Shown here: positions 1 to 5,948 of the stretch, piece after piece
Numbering within the stretch: position 1 is the stretch's first letter
Layout of the letters: the number at the start of each line of letters is the position of its first letter
Assembly (NCBI GenBank): GCA_005792865.1
Contig: SXQR01000069.1
Span: forward strand, 1-7,479
Source of the DNA: Flavobacterium sp.
GTDB taxonomy: Bacteria; Bacteroidota; Bacteroidia; Flavobacteriales; Flavobacteriaceae
Length of the DNA: 7,479 bases
Direction of reading: 5' to 3'
The notes under the pieces: generated by a model
What the model was told of the DNA's origin: nothing
The model's input: the letters and a program-made list of their open reading frames with translations, nothing else
Database searches by the model: none
Translations under genes and position numbers: made by a program

Positions 1-796
1 GAAATCGACGATCACCGCAAACCTCGCGGTATCTTTGGCAAAGATGGGCTTTAGCGTGGGCGTTCTCGATGCCGATGTGTACGGGCCGTCGATGCCCATC
101 ATGTTCGATGTGGAAAACGAGAAGCCGGTGTCGGTGCAGGTGGACGGGAAATCCAAGATGAAGCCCATCGAGAGTTACGAGATCAAACTCCTCTCCATAG
201 GCTTTTTTACCTCGACCGGACAGGCTGTCATATGGCGCGGGCCAATGGCTTCCAAGGCATTGAACCAAATGATCTTTGATGCCGATTGGGGCAATCTGGA
301 TTTCCTATTGATAGACCTGCCGCCGGGAACGGGTGACATCCACCTTTCCATCATGCAGGCACTTCCCATCACCGGGGCGGTCGTTGTGAGCACGCCGCAG
401 GCCGTCGCATTGGCCGATGCCAGGAAAGGTGTGGGCATGTTCCTATCCGACAGCATCAAGGTCCCGGTATTGGGGATCATTGAAAACATGGCTTATTTCA
501 CGCCGGAGGAACTTCCGGAAAACAAATATTACATTTTTGGCCGTCACGGCGCCCGCGATTTGGCTCAGGACCTGGACGTGCCCTTTTTGGGAGAGGTTCC
601 CATTGTCCAGTCCATCCGTGAAGCGGGAGACTTTGGCAGGCCGGCAGCATTGCAGGAAGGCACTGCCCTGGAAACCGTGTTCAACGACATCGCCAGCCGT
701 GTCGCGGGCGAAGTGGTACGGAGAAACGAAAGTCTCCCGCCAACCGAGGCGATCAGGATCACGACGATGGCGGGTTGCTCTGCGGTTAAGAAATAA
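1..796 (+). CDS. Mrp/ApbC/NBP35-family iron-sulfur cluster carrier ATPase, 5' truncated by the window
   Basis: This is the C-terminal 264 residues of a cytoplasmic P-loop ATPase that loads or carries Fe-S clusters to apoproteins. The reading frame is open from the first complete codon (base 2), which encodes the KST that ends the deviant Walker A motif, so the true start lies outside the window. After it come LDADVYGPSMP (switch I region), WRGPMASKALNQ and the Walker B/switch II segment LIDLPPGTGD, all diagnostic of Mrp. Bacteroidetes homologues are about 370-380 residues with an N-terminal MIP18/DUF59 domain; that domain and most of the P-loop are missing here only because of the edge. The CxxC that many Mrp/NBP35 proteins carry after ENM is absent: the sequence reads ENMAYFTPEELPENKYYIFG. 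The only cysteine in the visible part is near the C-terminus (MAGCSAVKK). The Nfu gene follows 17 bp downstream, so the two are probably one operon. The internal TTG at 35 is not a start. Confidence 0.93.
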   Translation, partial: KSTITANLAVSLAKMGFSVGVLDADVYGPSMPIMFDVENEKPVSVQVDGKSKMKPIESYEIKLLSIGFFTSTGQAVIWRGPMASKALNQMIFDADWGNLDFLLIDLPPGTGDIHLSIMQALPITGAVVVSTPQAVALADARKGVGMFLSDSIKVPVLGIIENMAYFTPEELPENKYYIFGRHGARDLAQDLDVPFLGEVPIVQSIREAGDFGRPAALQEGTALETVFNDIASRVAGEVVRRNESLPPTEAIRITTMAGCSAVKK

Positions 797-813
797 GCCA
801 GAAAACACAAGCT

Positions 814-1053
814 ATGACAACAGAAGAATTAATGCAAAATGTCGAAAAGGCGCTTGATGAGATCCGTCCTTTCCTCAACAATGACGGCGGCGACATCACC
901 CTGGTGGGGATTGAGGACGACCGGCATGTGATGGTGCGTTTTGAGGGCGCCTGCGTGAGTTGCAGCATCAACCGCATGACGCTCAAGGCCGGAGTTGAGA
1001 CCACGATCAAGAAATTTGCCCCGCAGATCGAGACCGTGACCAATGTCGCATAA
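814..1053 (+). CDS. NifU C-terminal-domain (Nfu-type) Fe-S cluster scaffold/carrier protein
   Basis: A 79-residue protein that is essentially a single Nfu domain. The family binds a labile [4Fe-4S] cluster, usually at the interface of a dimer through a CxxC motif, and hands it to target apoproteins in the cytoplasm. The motif is visible as GACVSC (Cys47, Cys50), followed by the family helix NRMTLKAGVE. The N-terminus (LDEIRPFLNNDGGDITLV) matches the canonical Nfu start, so the ATG at 814 is sound and the protein is full length for the single-domain form; there is no A-type domain as in bacterial NfuA. It starts 17 bp after the Mrp stop, which suggests co-transcription and a shared role in cluster transfer. 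No purine-rich Shine-Dalgarno is evident; the leader is A-rich, as is usual in Bacteroidetes. Confidence 0.95.
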   Translation: MTTEELMQNVEKALDEIRPFLNNDGGDITLVGIEDDRHVMVRFEGACVSCSINRMTLKAGVETTIKKFAPQIETVTNVA

Positions 1054-1176
1054 CCATCAATAATCAATACTACATAAACGATAACTGTTGACGAATCGGC
1101 TGATTGCTGACAAAGGTCATTTTTGCTTTGTGCCAGAATCTTCAACTTTGGACTTTCGATTTTTCACCTATATATA
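1054..1176. other. A/T-rich intergenic spacer between nfu-like and ferredoxin reductase genes
   Basis: These 123 bases are visibly richer in A and T than the flanking genes. I see no open frame that looks coding and no strong hairpin followed by a T-run, so transcription may continue from the Nfu gene. The right half is pyrimidine-rich with several CTTTG/CTTTC motifs and ends in TATATA directly before the reductase ATG. One weak promoter candidate lies in it and is listed separately. Confidence 0.6.
1123..1150 (+). promoter_or_regulatory. weak candidate Bacteroidetes-type promoter for the ferredoxin reductase gene
   Basis: TTG at 1123-1125 is followed after 17 bases by CAACTTTG at 1143-1150, which differs from the Bacteroidetes -7 consensus TAnnTTTG only at its first base. 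The spacing fits the known 17-23 base range. A transcript starting near 1155 would have a leader of about 20 bases before the ATG at 1177. The mismatch and the generally T-rich, repetitive surroundings keep this tentative; read-through from the upstream operon is an alternative. Confidence 0.3.
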
Positions 1177-2229
1177 ATGATCAAAACCGACATACTCATC
1201 ATCGGCGCCGGCCCCACAGGCCTTTTCGCCGTCTTTGAAGCTGGGCTGCTCAAGCTTCGGTGCCATTTAATCGATGCACTGCCGCAAGCCGGCGGTCAGC
1301 TCGCCGAACTCTATCCGAAGAAACCCATTTTTGACATTCCGGGATTCCCGGAGGTCATGGCGGGTGAACTCGTGGACAACCTCATGGAACAGATCAAGCA
1401 GTTCGAACCCGGGTTTACACTGGGCGAACGCGCCGACCAAATTGAAAAATTAGAGGACGGGACATTTATCGTCACCACTGACAAGGGGACCAAACACCAC
1501 GCAAACGCCATCGCGATCGCGGGTGGCCTGGGCAGTTTCGAGCCGCGCAAGCCGCTGATCGACAACATTGCCCAGTACGAGGACAGGGGCGTGGATTACT
1601 TTATCCGCGAACCCGAAAAATACCGCAACAAACGCGTCGTGATTGCGGGCGGTGGCGATTCGGCGCTGGACTGGAGCATCTTCCTGGCCAATGTCGCATC
1701 CGAAGTCACGCTCGTGCACCGACGGAACGAATTTCGCGGGGCGTTGGATTCGGTCGAAAAAGTCCAGGAACTCAAGAACCTTGGCAAGATTTCGCTCATT
1801 ACCCCGGCAGAGGTCACCACGCTTCACGGATCGGGGAATCTTGAGGCCGTAACGCTTGAGGTCGACGGCCAACTCCAAACACTTGAAACCGACTACCTGA
1901 TCCCCCTTTTCGGGCTTTCGCCAAAACTCGGTCCCATCGCGAATTGGGGCCTGGAAATCGAGAAGAACGCGATAAAGGTCAACAACGCCCTTGATTATCA
2001 AACCAATATTCCCGGGATCTACGCCATCGGGGACGTCAACACCTATCCGGGCAAATTGAAGCTCATCCTCTGCGGTTTCCACGAGGCGACCCTGATGTGC
2101 CAAAGCGTTTACCAACGTATGAACCCAGGGAAGAAGTATGTTCTCAAATACACGACCGTTTCAGGCGTCGATGGCTTTGACGGAACCAGGAAAGAAGCCG
2201 AGAAGGCGGTAGTGAAAGCCATTGATTAA
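1177..2229 (+). CDS. ferredoxin--NADP+ reductase, TrxR-like type (YumC-like FAD flavoprotein)
   Basis: A 350-residue cytoplasmic flavoprotein expected to pass electrons between NADPH and ferredoxin. The start is taken at the ATG at 1177, giving MIKTDILIIGAGPTG, because the 18 upstream codons in frame are low-complexity leader and the FAD Rossmann motif should lie near the N-terminus. Visible motifs are GAGPTG (10-15, FAD), PQAGGQL and LYPKKPIFDIPGFP (family signature), GGGDSA (158-163, NADPH Rossmann), HRRNEFR (181-187, likely 2'-phosphate contact) and the late FAD motif IYAIGDV (291-297). The redox-active CxxC of true thioredoxin reductases is missing; only Cys29, Cys309 and Cys318 are present. 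That, together with the sequence's resemblance to Bacillus YumC as I remember it, favours ferredoxin reductase over thioredoxin reductase. A [2Fe-2S] ferredoxin gene follows after 106 bp and is the obvious partner. Databases often label it only NAD(P)/FAD-dependent oxidoreductase. Confidence 0.9.
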   Translation: MIKTDILIIGAGPTGLFAVFEAGLLKLRCHLIDALPQAGGQLAELYPKKPIFDIPGFPEVMAGELVDNLMEQIKQFEPGFTLGERADQIEKLEDGTFIVTTDKGTKHHANAIAIAGGLGSFEPRKPLIDNIAQYEDRGVDYFIREPEKYRNKRVVIAGGGDSALDWSIFLANVASEVTLVHRRNEFRGALDSVEKVQELKNLGKISLITPAEVTTLHGSGNLEAVTLEVDGQLQTLETDYLIPLFGLSPKLGPIANWGLEIEKNAIKVNNALDYQTNIPGIYAIGDVNTYPGKLKLILCGFHEATLMCQSVYQRMNPGKKYVLKYTTVSGVDGFDGTRKEAEKAVVKAID

Positions 2230-2335
2230 TTTGAAAGTTTGATGATTTGAAGATCAGGTTATATCCAACCTATTCATTTTTAAACCGAATCTTAAGCTTT
2301 CCATTTTCAGATTGCCGAATTTTCAAATTATAAAC
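2230..2335. other. A/T-rich intergenic spacer with imperfect inverted repeat
   Basis: These 106 bases separate the reductase and ferredoxin genes and are strongly A/T-rich. AATTTGAAA at 2228-2236, overlapping the reductase stop codon, is matched by its exact reverse complement TTTCAAATT at 2321-2329, and pairing continues imperfectly inward (about 18 of 25 positions by eye). I see no T-run after a GC-rich stem, so it does not look like a terminator, and no good TTG/TAnnTTTG promoter. Co-transcription of the two genes is the simplest reading. Confidence 0.5.
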
Positions 2336-2662
2336 ATGGACATTACCATCCACATCACCGATCGCGAGGGCGCGACACACGAGGTCCAGGCGCCCACCGA
2401 CATGAGCATGAACCTGATGGAACTGGTCAAGGCATACGAACTCGCACCCGAAGGAACCATCGGTATTTGCGGCGGGATGGCCATGTGCGCATCCTGTCAG
2501 TGTTACGTTTTAAACGATGTCGCTTTGCCCGAAAGGGGAGATGACGAGGAAGCGATGCTTTCGGAGGCCTTCTTCGTGAAACCAAACAGCCGGCTCGGTT
2601 GCCAGATTGCCATCACGCCCGAAATTGACGGGCTCGCCGTTGAATTGGCGCCGGAATCCTAA
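2336..2662 (+). CDS. adrenodoxin-type [2Fe-2S] ferredoxin
   Basis: A 108-residue soluble electron carrier. The four cluster ligands have adrenodoxin/ISC-ferredoxin spacing: Cys45-x5-Cys51-x2-Cys54, then 34 residues to Cys89 (RLGCQI). An acidic stretch between them (PERGDDEEAMLSEA) corresponds to the partner-binding helix of adrenodoxins, and PNSRLGCQI is the usual final-ligand context. An extra cysteine, Cys56 in CQCYV, sits two residues after the third ligand; as I recall, the E. coli ISC ferredoxin has a cysteine at the equivalent place. The ATG at 2336 is preferred over an upstream in-frame start at 2312 because the beta-strand MDITIHITDREG begins there and the eight extra codons lie in A/T-rich leader. 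It follows the ferredoxin reductase gene and should receive electrons from that enzyme. No ISC genes (IscS, IscU, HscA) are in view, so the downstream acceptor is unknown; cluster assembly is an inference from the neighbours. Confidence 0.93.
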   Translation: MDITIHITDREGATHEVQAPTDMSMNLMELVKAYELAPEGTIGICGGMAMCASCQCYVLNDVALPERGDDEEAMLSEAFFVKPNSRLGCQIAITPEIDGLAVELAPES

Positions 2663-2676
2663 ACATAATCCAGTTT

Positions 2677-2708
2677 AAAAAAAAAGCCTCCGGGAACGGA
2701 GGCTTTTT
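2677..2708. terminator. bidirectional intrinsic terminator between convergent genes
   Basis: A perfect 12 bp stem (2681-2692 with 2697-2708; arm AAAAAGCCTCCG) closes over a GGAA loop at 2693-2696. The plus strand ends the hairpin in five T, and the minus strand reads nine T from the A-run at 2677-2685, so it can stop transcription in both directions. It lies 14 bp after the ferredoxin stop and 17 bp beyond the stop of the convergent peptidase gene. Confidence 0.93.
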
Positions 2709-2725
2709 CTATTCTGCAACAATTG

Positions 2726-4771
2726 TTATTTCTTGATGAACTGCAACGTGCGGTTTTCGCCGTCTTTTGCAAGTTTGATGAAGTAAACGCCCGAAGGATA
2801 GGCCGAAGTCTGGATGCTCAGGTCAGCAGCACTCGATATGTTGCGCTGGGCAACGAGTTGGCCGATGGCATTGTAAACGGCATAGCGCTCAGGATATTCG
2901 GTTCCTGTCGCGATGTTGATCACGTCCGAGGCCGGGTTTGGATAAAGTGCGATCTGCGACAACATATCGTATGCAGGTGTTGACAGGCTCGTGTTGATCC
3001 CGAATTTGGCCTGTTCGATCGTACCGAATCCGCCGCCTGCTGCGATCGTGATATCGGACGCGGTCTTGAGTAGGTAGTATCCGTTGCCATAGTCACAGCA
3101 GATACCGTCGCCATATGCGTCATTGATCGTAAAGGTGTAGCACTCGTTGTTTGCAACCGTCCAGGTCTGCGTCATGACAGCCGGAAGCGTGGTGGTGTCG
3201 GTGTAAGGGCCTCCGCTGTAAACGGTAGCACCGGCGCTGTTCTTAAGCGTCCAGGTCGTCTCGGAACCATAGATGTCGCGTTGCAACGTGAACAGGACCT
3301 GCGTCGTGTTGTATTGGCCGGCGATCGTAAAGGCCGATTGCTTGTTGCTGTTGTCGGCGTAAGGATCGGCAATTCCGTTGACGCTGGCAATCGAAACGTT
3401 CAGGACGTGCGATCCGGGCGTTGTGGTCACCGATGGCAGGTTGACATCTGCCAGTGCATTAGTGGCAAGTGAGCCGTTCCAATTGTAGGTTTGCGGAGCG
3501 CCCCCGTCAACATTATAGCTGATCACGGCCGATGTCAGGGTTGAAGTCCCCATGTTACGGAGCTGGAGCGTAGGCGCGAAACTCGTGCTGCAGCCCGTAA
3601 TGTTCATGTTGATCACGTTGAGCGATCCGTCGTTCTGATATACCTGGGCCACGTTGCAGGCCGTCGAGGTGGCGAGCGAAGCACGTCTTGGTGAAAACTG
3701 CATAACTGCCAACATGCGCTCCTTCTGGTTCTGGGTAAAGATGTTCATGCACGAGTCGTCCGAGTAATCCATGTAGTTCTCGACCATGTCGTTTCCAGGC
3801 GACGGGCAGGAATTGCTTCCGGTCTCGCAACCGTAGTGCTCCATCGCGGCCTGTGGTGTATCGTTACAGAAATCGTCCTCCGAACAAACGTCGCTGTCCC
3901 CCCAGATGTGGCGCAGGCCAAAGCAATGCCCGATCTCGTGCGTTGCGGTGCGTCCCTTGTCGTAATCGGCCATGTAGGTGCCCACGTTGGCCAGCGTTTT
4001 TGAACCGAAGCAGCGGTAATCGATGATGACGCCGTCGGTATTGGCGTTGCCGCCGTTGACGTTGAGGCCCGCAAGTGTGGAATTGCTGGGGAACTGCGCA
4101 TAACCCAAAACCCCGTAGAGTTCGGCGCTCATGTTATTTGAAAACTGGCATACCCAGATGTTGAAATAGCGGTTGGGGTCCCATTGCGTGGAAGGCTTCA
4201 GCGTGCCCTCAACCTGCGCCGAGGTGGCCCACTGCGCAACGCCAAGGTTGACGCGGTTGATTCCGGTCGTGGCGCCGCCGTCGGGATTGGTCTGGGCCAA
4301 ACAGAACTGGATTTCAACATCGGCACCAACCGGGTTGGAGTTGAAGCCGGGCGTTCCGGTCATGCGCCTGAAATCCTGATTGAGGACGGTGATCTGCGAT
4401 ATGACGCGTGCATCGGCAATATTTTCGCCCACACCTACGGCATCGCCATTGTGGATGACGTGCACCACGACCGGAATCGTGATGACGATTGCGGGGCTGT
4501 TGTGCCCGTTTGCCGCACGTTGCGCTTTTGCCTCGGCGATTTTTGGCGCCAGCCAGTTCTCGAATGCGGCGTTGGTAGGACGGTCAGGGAATTGCGCCTG
4601 AAGGCTGGCCTCATATTCGGCCGAAATGCAACGAACCAAACCGTTTGCAGGGTTGATCCTGCTGATGGTCTTTCCAAAAACCTTGCGCCCCTGTGGTTTT
4701 TCCTGTGAGAGCGCCGGGAGGGAAAGCAGGCCCAATGCGAGCAGGAATCCCGTAACAGTAGTTTTTCTCAT
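2726..4771 (-). CDS. secreted M43-family (pappalysin/cytophagalysin-like) zinc metallopeptidase with T9SS sorting domain
   Basis: A 681-residue secreted endopeptidase. The start is put at the ATG at 4771 because it opens a clean signal peptide (MRKTTVTGFLLALGLLSLPALSQ, likely cut after ALS, residue 22); an in-frame ATG at 4822 would add 17 residues that spoil it. A pro-region follows with Cys48 in LVRCISAEY, a candidate cysteine-switch residue as described for pappalysins. The catalytic domain spans roughly 95-370: HEIGHCFGLRH at 278-288 gives zinc ligands His278, His282, His288 and base Glu279, with the Met-turn NYMDY around Met334. Residues about 380-483 resemble a CARDB-like beta domain; about 488-583 hold DIYGSETTW and DAYGDGICCDYGNGY, a module common in cytophagalysins. 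The last ~77 residues (YPNPASD, SGVYFIKL, QFIKK end) are a type A Por sorting domain, so export to the surface or medium through T9SS is expected. Substrate unknown. Confidence 0.93.
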   Translation of the reverse strand: MRKTTVTGFLLALGLLSLPALSQEKPQGRKVFGKTISRINPANGLVRCISAEYEASLQAQFPDRPTNAAFENWLAPKIAEAKAQRAANGHNSPAIVITIPVVVHVIHNGDAVGVGENIADARVISQITVLNQDFRRMTGTPGFNSNPVGADVEIQFCLAQTNPDGGATTGINRVNLGVAQWATSAQVEGTLKPSTQWDPNRYFNIWVCQFSNNMSAELYGVLGYAQFPSNSTLAGLNVNGGNANTDGVIIDYRCFGSKTLANVGTYMADYDKGRTATHEIGHCFGLRHIWGDSDVCSEDDFCNDTPQAAMEHYGCETGSNSCPSPGNDMVENYMDYSDDSCMNIFTQNQKERMLAVMQFSPRRASLATSTACNVAQVYQNDGSLNVINMNITGCSTSFAPTLQLRNMGTSTLTSAVISYNVDGGAPQTYNWNGSLATNALADVNLPSVTTTPGSHVLNVSIASVNGIADPYADNSNKQSAFTIAGQYNTTQVLFTLQRDIYGSETTWTLKNSAGATVYSGGPYTDTTTLPAVMTQTWTVANNECYTFTINDAYGDGICCDYGNGYYLLKTASDITIAAGGGFGTIEQAKFGINTSLSTPAYDMLSQIALYPNPASDVINIATGTEYPERYAVYNAIGQLVAQRNISSAADLSIQTSAYPSGVYFIKLAKDGENRTLQFIKK

Positions 4772-4862
4772 TATAATTTTAAAGGTTGATTTTAAGCGCG
4801 CTAAAATAGAAATTAAGTTCAAGGCGCGTGCATGGCGGAAGAAAAATTATGATGAAGGCGCA
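4772..4862. other. intergenic spacer between SDR and metallopeptidase genes
   Basis: These 91 bases lie between two genes on the minus strand. The part nearest the peptidase start is A/T-rich, giving an A-rich leader typical of Bacteroidetes. On the minus strand TATTTTAG (plus coordinates 4808-4815) resembles a -7 element but has no TTG at proper spacing (the nearest is only 11 bases upstream). I see no hairpin with a T-run, so whether the peptidase has its own promoter or is read through from the SDR gene cannot be decided. A short AAGGCGC direct repeat occurs at 4821-4827 and 4855-4861. Confidence 0.5.
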
Positions 4863-5864
4863 CTATTTCCCTTTTTCCCGCACCACTGCGTTGTCGATCG
4901 CCTCATCTATGGACGTGAATTCAAAGTCGAATATTGTCCTTACCTTCTCATTGGAAAGTAGTGACCGGTCGTGCAAGGCGTGCGAGTCATGTCGCGAAAG
5001 CCTTCTTTTACCACCGATGAGCTTAGTTTTCAGCCAATCAAGCCGCCAGAAGATACCGGTGAGGAAGGGGCTCGCGTAAATTTCCGGCTCCTTCCTGCCC
5101 AGTCGCCGTGCGATCCGGGATAGCGCTTGACCGTATTCCATATTTTCGGCAATGGCGATGAACCGCTCACCGGAGATGTCGCTTTGCATGGATTCGTGCG
5201 CCAGCCGCGCCACATCGCGCACATCGACAAAACCGGTAATGCCTCGCGTAAAATATTTCATTCCGCGCTCGACACTTGAGAAAATCTTCCCGCTTCCGCT
5301 ATCCCAGAAGCCCGGGCCAAGCACGATTCCCGGATTGAGGATCACGGCCTGCAAACCCTCCTGGGTGCCGCGCCAAACCTCCATCTCCGCACCGTATTTT
5401 GAGATCGCGTAATCATTGTGCGGTTTTTCGGGGTTCCATTCGGTTTCCTCCGTAACTACGGGTTCGCCCGTTTTCAGGTCGCCCAGCGCGGCGGTCGAAC
5501 TGATGTGGCAGAGCTTTTTTACGCCCAGGGCCAGGCTGAGGTTCACGATGTTCGCGGTCCCTTCAATATTGATCTTGCGGAGTTCCTCCTCATCGCCGGG
5601 ATCAAAGGAAATCAGCGCGGCGCAGTGATAAACGTGGGAACATCCTTGAATAGCCGCCTCCAACGCGGGAACATCGGTGATCTCGGCGTTTTGCCAGTCA
5701 ATACCGGCGAAAAGTTCCTCACGGCCGTACAACCTGAAAAGGCGGCGCGTCTTCCCGATGCCGGTATCGGAACGGAAGGTCGCCCGAACATTGAGTCCGA
5801 GTCGGGTCAGATGCAATAAGATGTGGGCCCCGACCAGGCCGGTCCCGCCCGTTACCAATATCAT
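4863..5864 (-). CDS. NAD(P)-dependent epimerase/dehydratase-like protein (extended SDR family)
   Basis: A 333-residue cytoplasmic oxidoreductase of the extended short-chain dehydrogenase/reductase class. It opens directly with the nucleotide-binding strand [14 protein letters not shown], the TGxxGxxG motif of this class (residues 5-12). CAALISF (81-87) matches the usual CAA/HxAA loop, ISSTAALG (121-128) holds the catalytic Ser/Thr, and [10 protein letters not shown] carries the catalytic pair Tyr152 and Lys156; NPGIVLGPG (178-186) is the family's substrate-domain entry. The length is normal for dihydroflavonol-4-reductase-like and nucleoside-diphosphate-sugar epimerase-like members, but nothing visible fixes the substrate. 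The ATG at 5864 is the only sensible start, since the Rossmann motif begins four residues later. It is transcribed divergently from tyrS, and a -7-like box ends four bases before its ATG, suggesting a nearly leaderless message. The metallopeptidase gene lies 91 bp downstream on the same strand with no evident functional link. Confidence 0.9.
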   Translation of the reverse strand: MILVTGGTGLVGAHILLHLTRLGLNVRATFRSDTGIGKTRRLFRLYGREELFAGIDWQNAEITDVPALEAAIQGCSHVYHCAALISFDPGDEEELRKINIEGTANIVNLSLALGVKKLCHISSTAALGDLKTGEPVVTEETEWNPEKPHNDYAISKYGAEMEVWRGTQEGLQAVILNPGIVLGPGFWDSGSGKIFSSVERGMKYFTRGITGFVDVRDVARLAHESMQSDISGERFIAIAENMEYGQALSRIARRLGRKEPEIYASPFLTGIFWRLDWLKTKLIGGKRRLSRHDSHALHDRSLLSNEKVRTIFDFEFTSIDEAIDNAVVREKGK

Positions 5865-5868
5865 GTTG

Positions 5869-5901
5869 CGAAGTTACGAAGCGCCGGCCGTTTTTGGGCA
5901 A
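5869..5901 (-). promoter_or_regulatory. candidate Bacteroidetes-type promoter for the SDR gene
   Basis: Read on the minus strand, TTG (plus 5899-5901) is followed after 22 bases by TAACTTCG (plus 5869-5876), seven of eight positions of TAnnTTTG counting the two free ones. The box ends only four bases before the start codon at 5864, so transcription would begin at or next to the ATG. Spacing and position support it; the single mismatch and lack of experimental data limit certainty. Confidence 0.55.
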
Positions 5902-5905
5902 CGGG

Positions 5906-5935
5906 TTGTGCATTCTGGTTTTGGGGTTATCTTTG
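5906..5935 (+). promoter_or_regulatory. Bacteroidetes-type promoter of tyrS
   Basis: TTG at 5906-5908 and TATCTTTG at 5928-5935 are exact matches to the -33 and -7 consensus (TTG and TAnnTTTG) of the Bacteroidetes primary sigma factor, with a 19-base spacer inside the known range. Transcription would start near 5940, leaving a leader of roughly ten bases (A/T-only from 5938) before the ATG at 5949. The -33 element lies only four bases from that of the divergent SDR promoter. Confidence 0.75.
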
Positions 5936-5948
5936 CGAAAATTTTTTT

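Noticed and set aside
417..857. 146-codon plus-strand frame overlapping the end of the Mrp gene and the start of the Nfu gene
   Set aside because: It is an out-of-frame shadow rich in Arg and Ser that crosses two well-supported genes; no frameshift is needed to explain either gene.
1123..1176. N-terminal extension of the ferredoxin reductase from an in-frame start at 1123
   Set aside because: It would put 18 unrelated residues before the FAD-binding strand; family members begin close to the GxGxxG motif, as with the ATG at 1177.
1450..2115. 221-codon minus-strand open frame inside the ferredoxin reductase gene
   Set aside because: It lies wholly antisense to a gene with clear FAD and NADPH motifs, shows no recognisable motif, and is the kind of long antisense frame expected in GC-rich coding sequence.
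1177..2229. Annotation of the flavoprotein as thioredoxin reductase
   Set aside because: No CxxC redox motif is present in the NADPH-binding domain; its cysteines (29, 309, 318) are isolated.
4184..4708. 174-codon plus-strand open frame opposite the metallopeptidase pro-region and catalytic domain
   Set aside because: It is a mirror of the peptidase coding frame without any family motif or its own promoter.
4772..4822. N-terminal extension of the metallopeptidase from an in-frame ATG at 4822
   Set aside because: The extra 17 residues would precede a textbook signal peptide that starts at the ATG at 4771, and they are encoded by A/T-rich leader-like sequence.
4821..4861. AAGGCGC direct repeat as a regulator binding site
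   Set aside because: Two 7-base copies in a spacer are too short to separate from chance, and no regulator gene is nearby.
4863..5864. SDR and metallopeptidase as a functional operon or a new secreted system
   Set aside because: They share only a strand and a 91 bp gap; one is a cytosolic oxidoreductase and the other an exported peptidase, with no shared motif or overlap.
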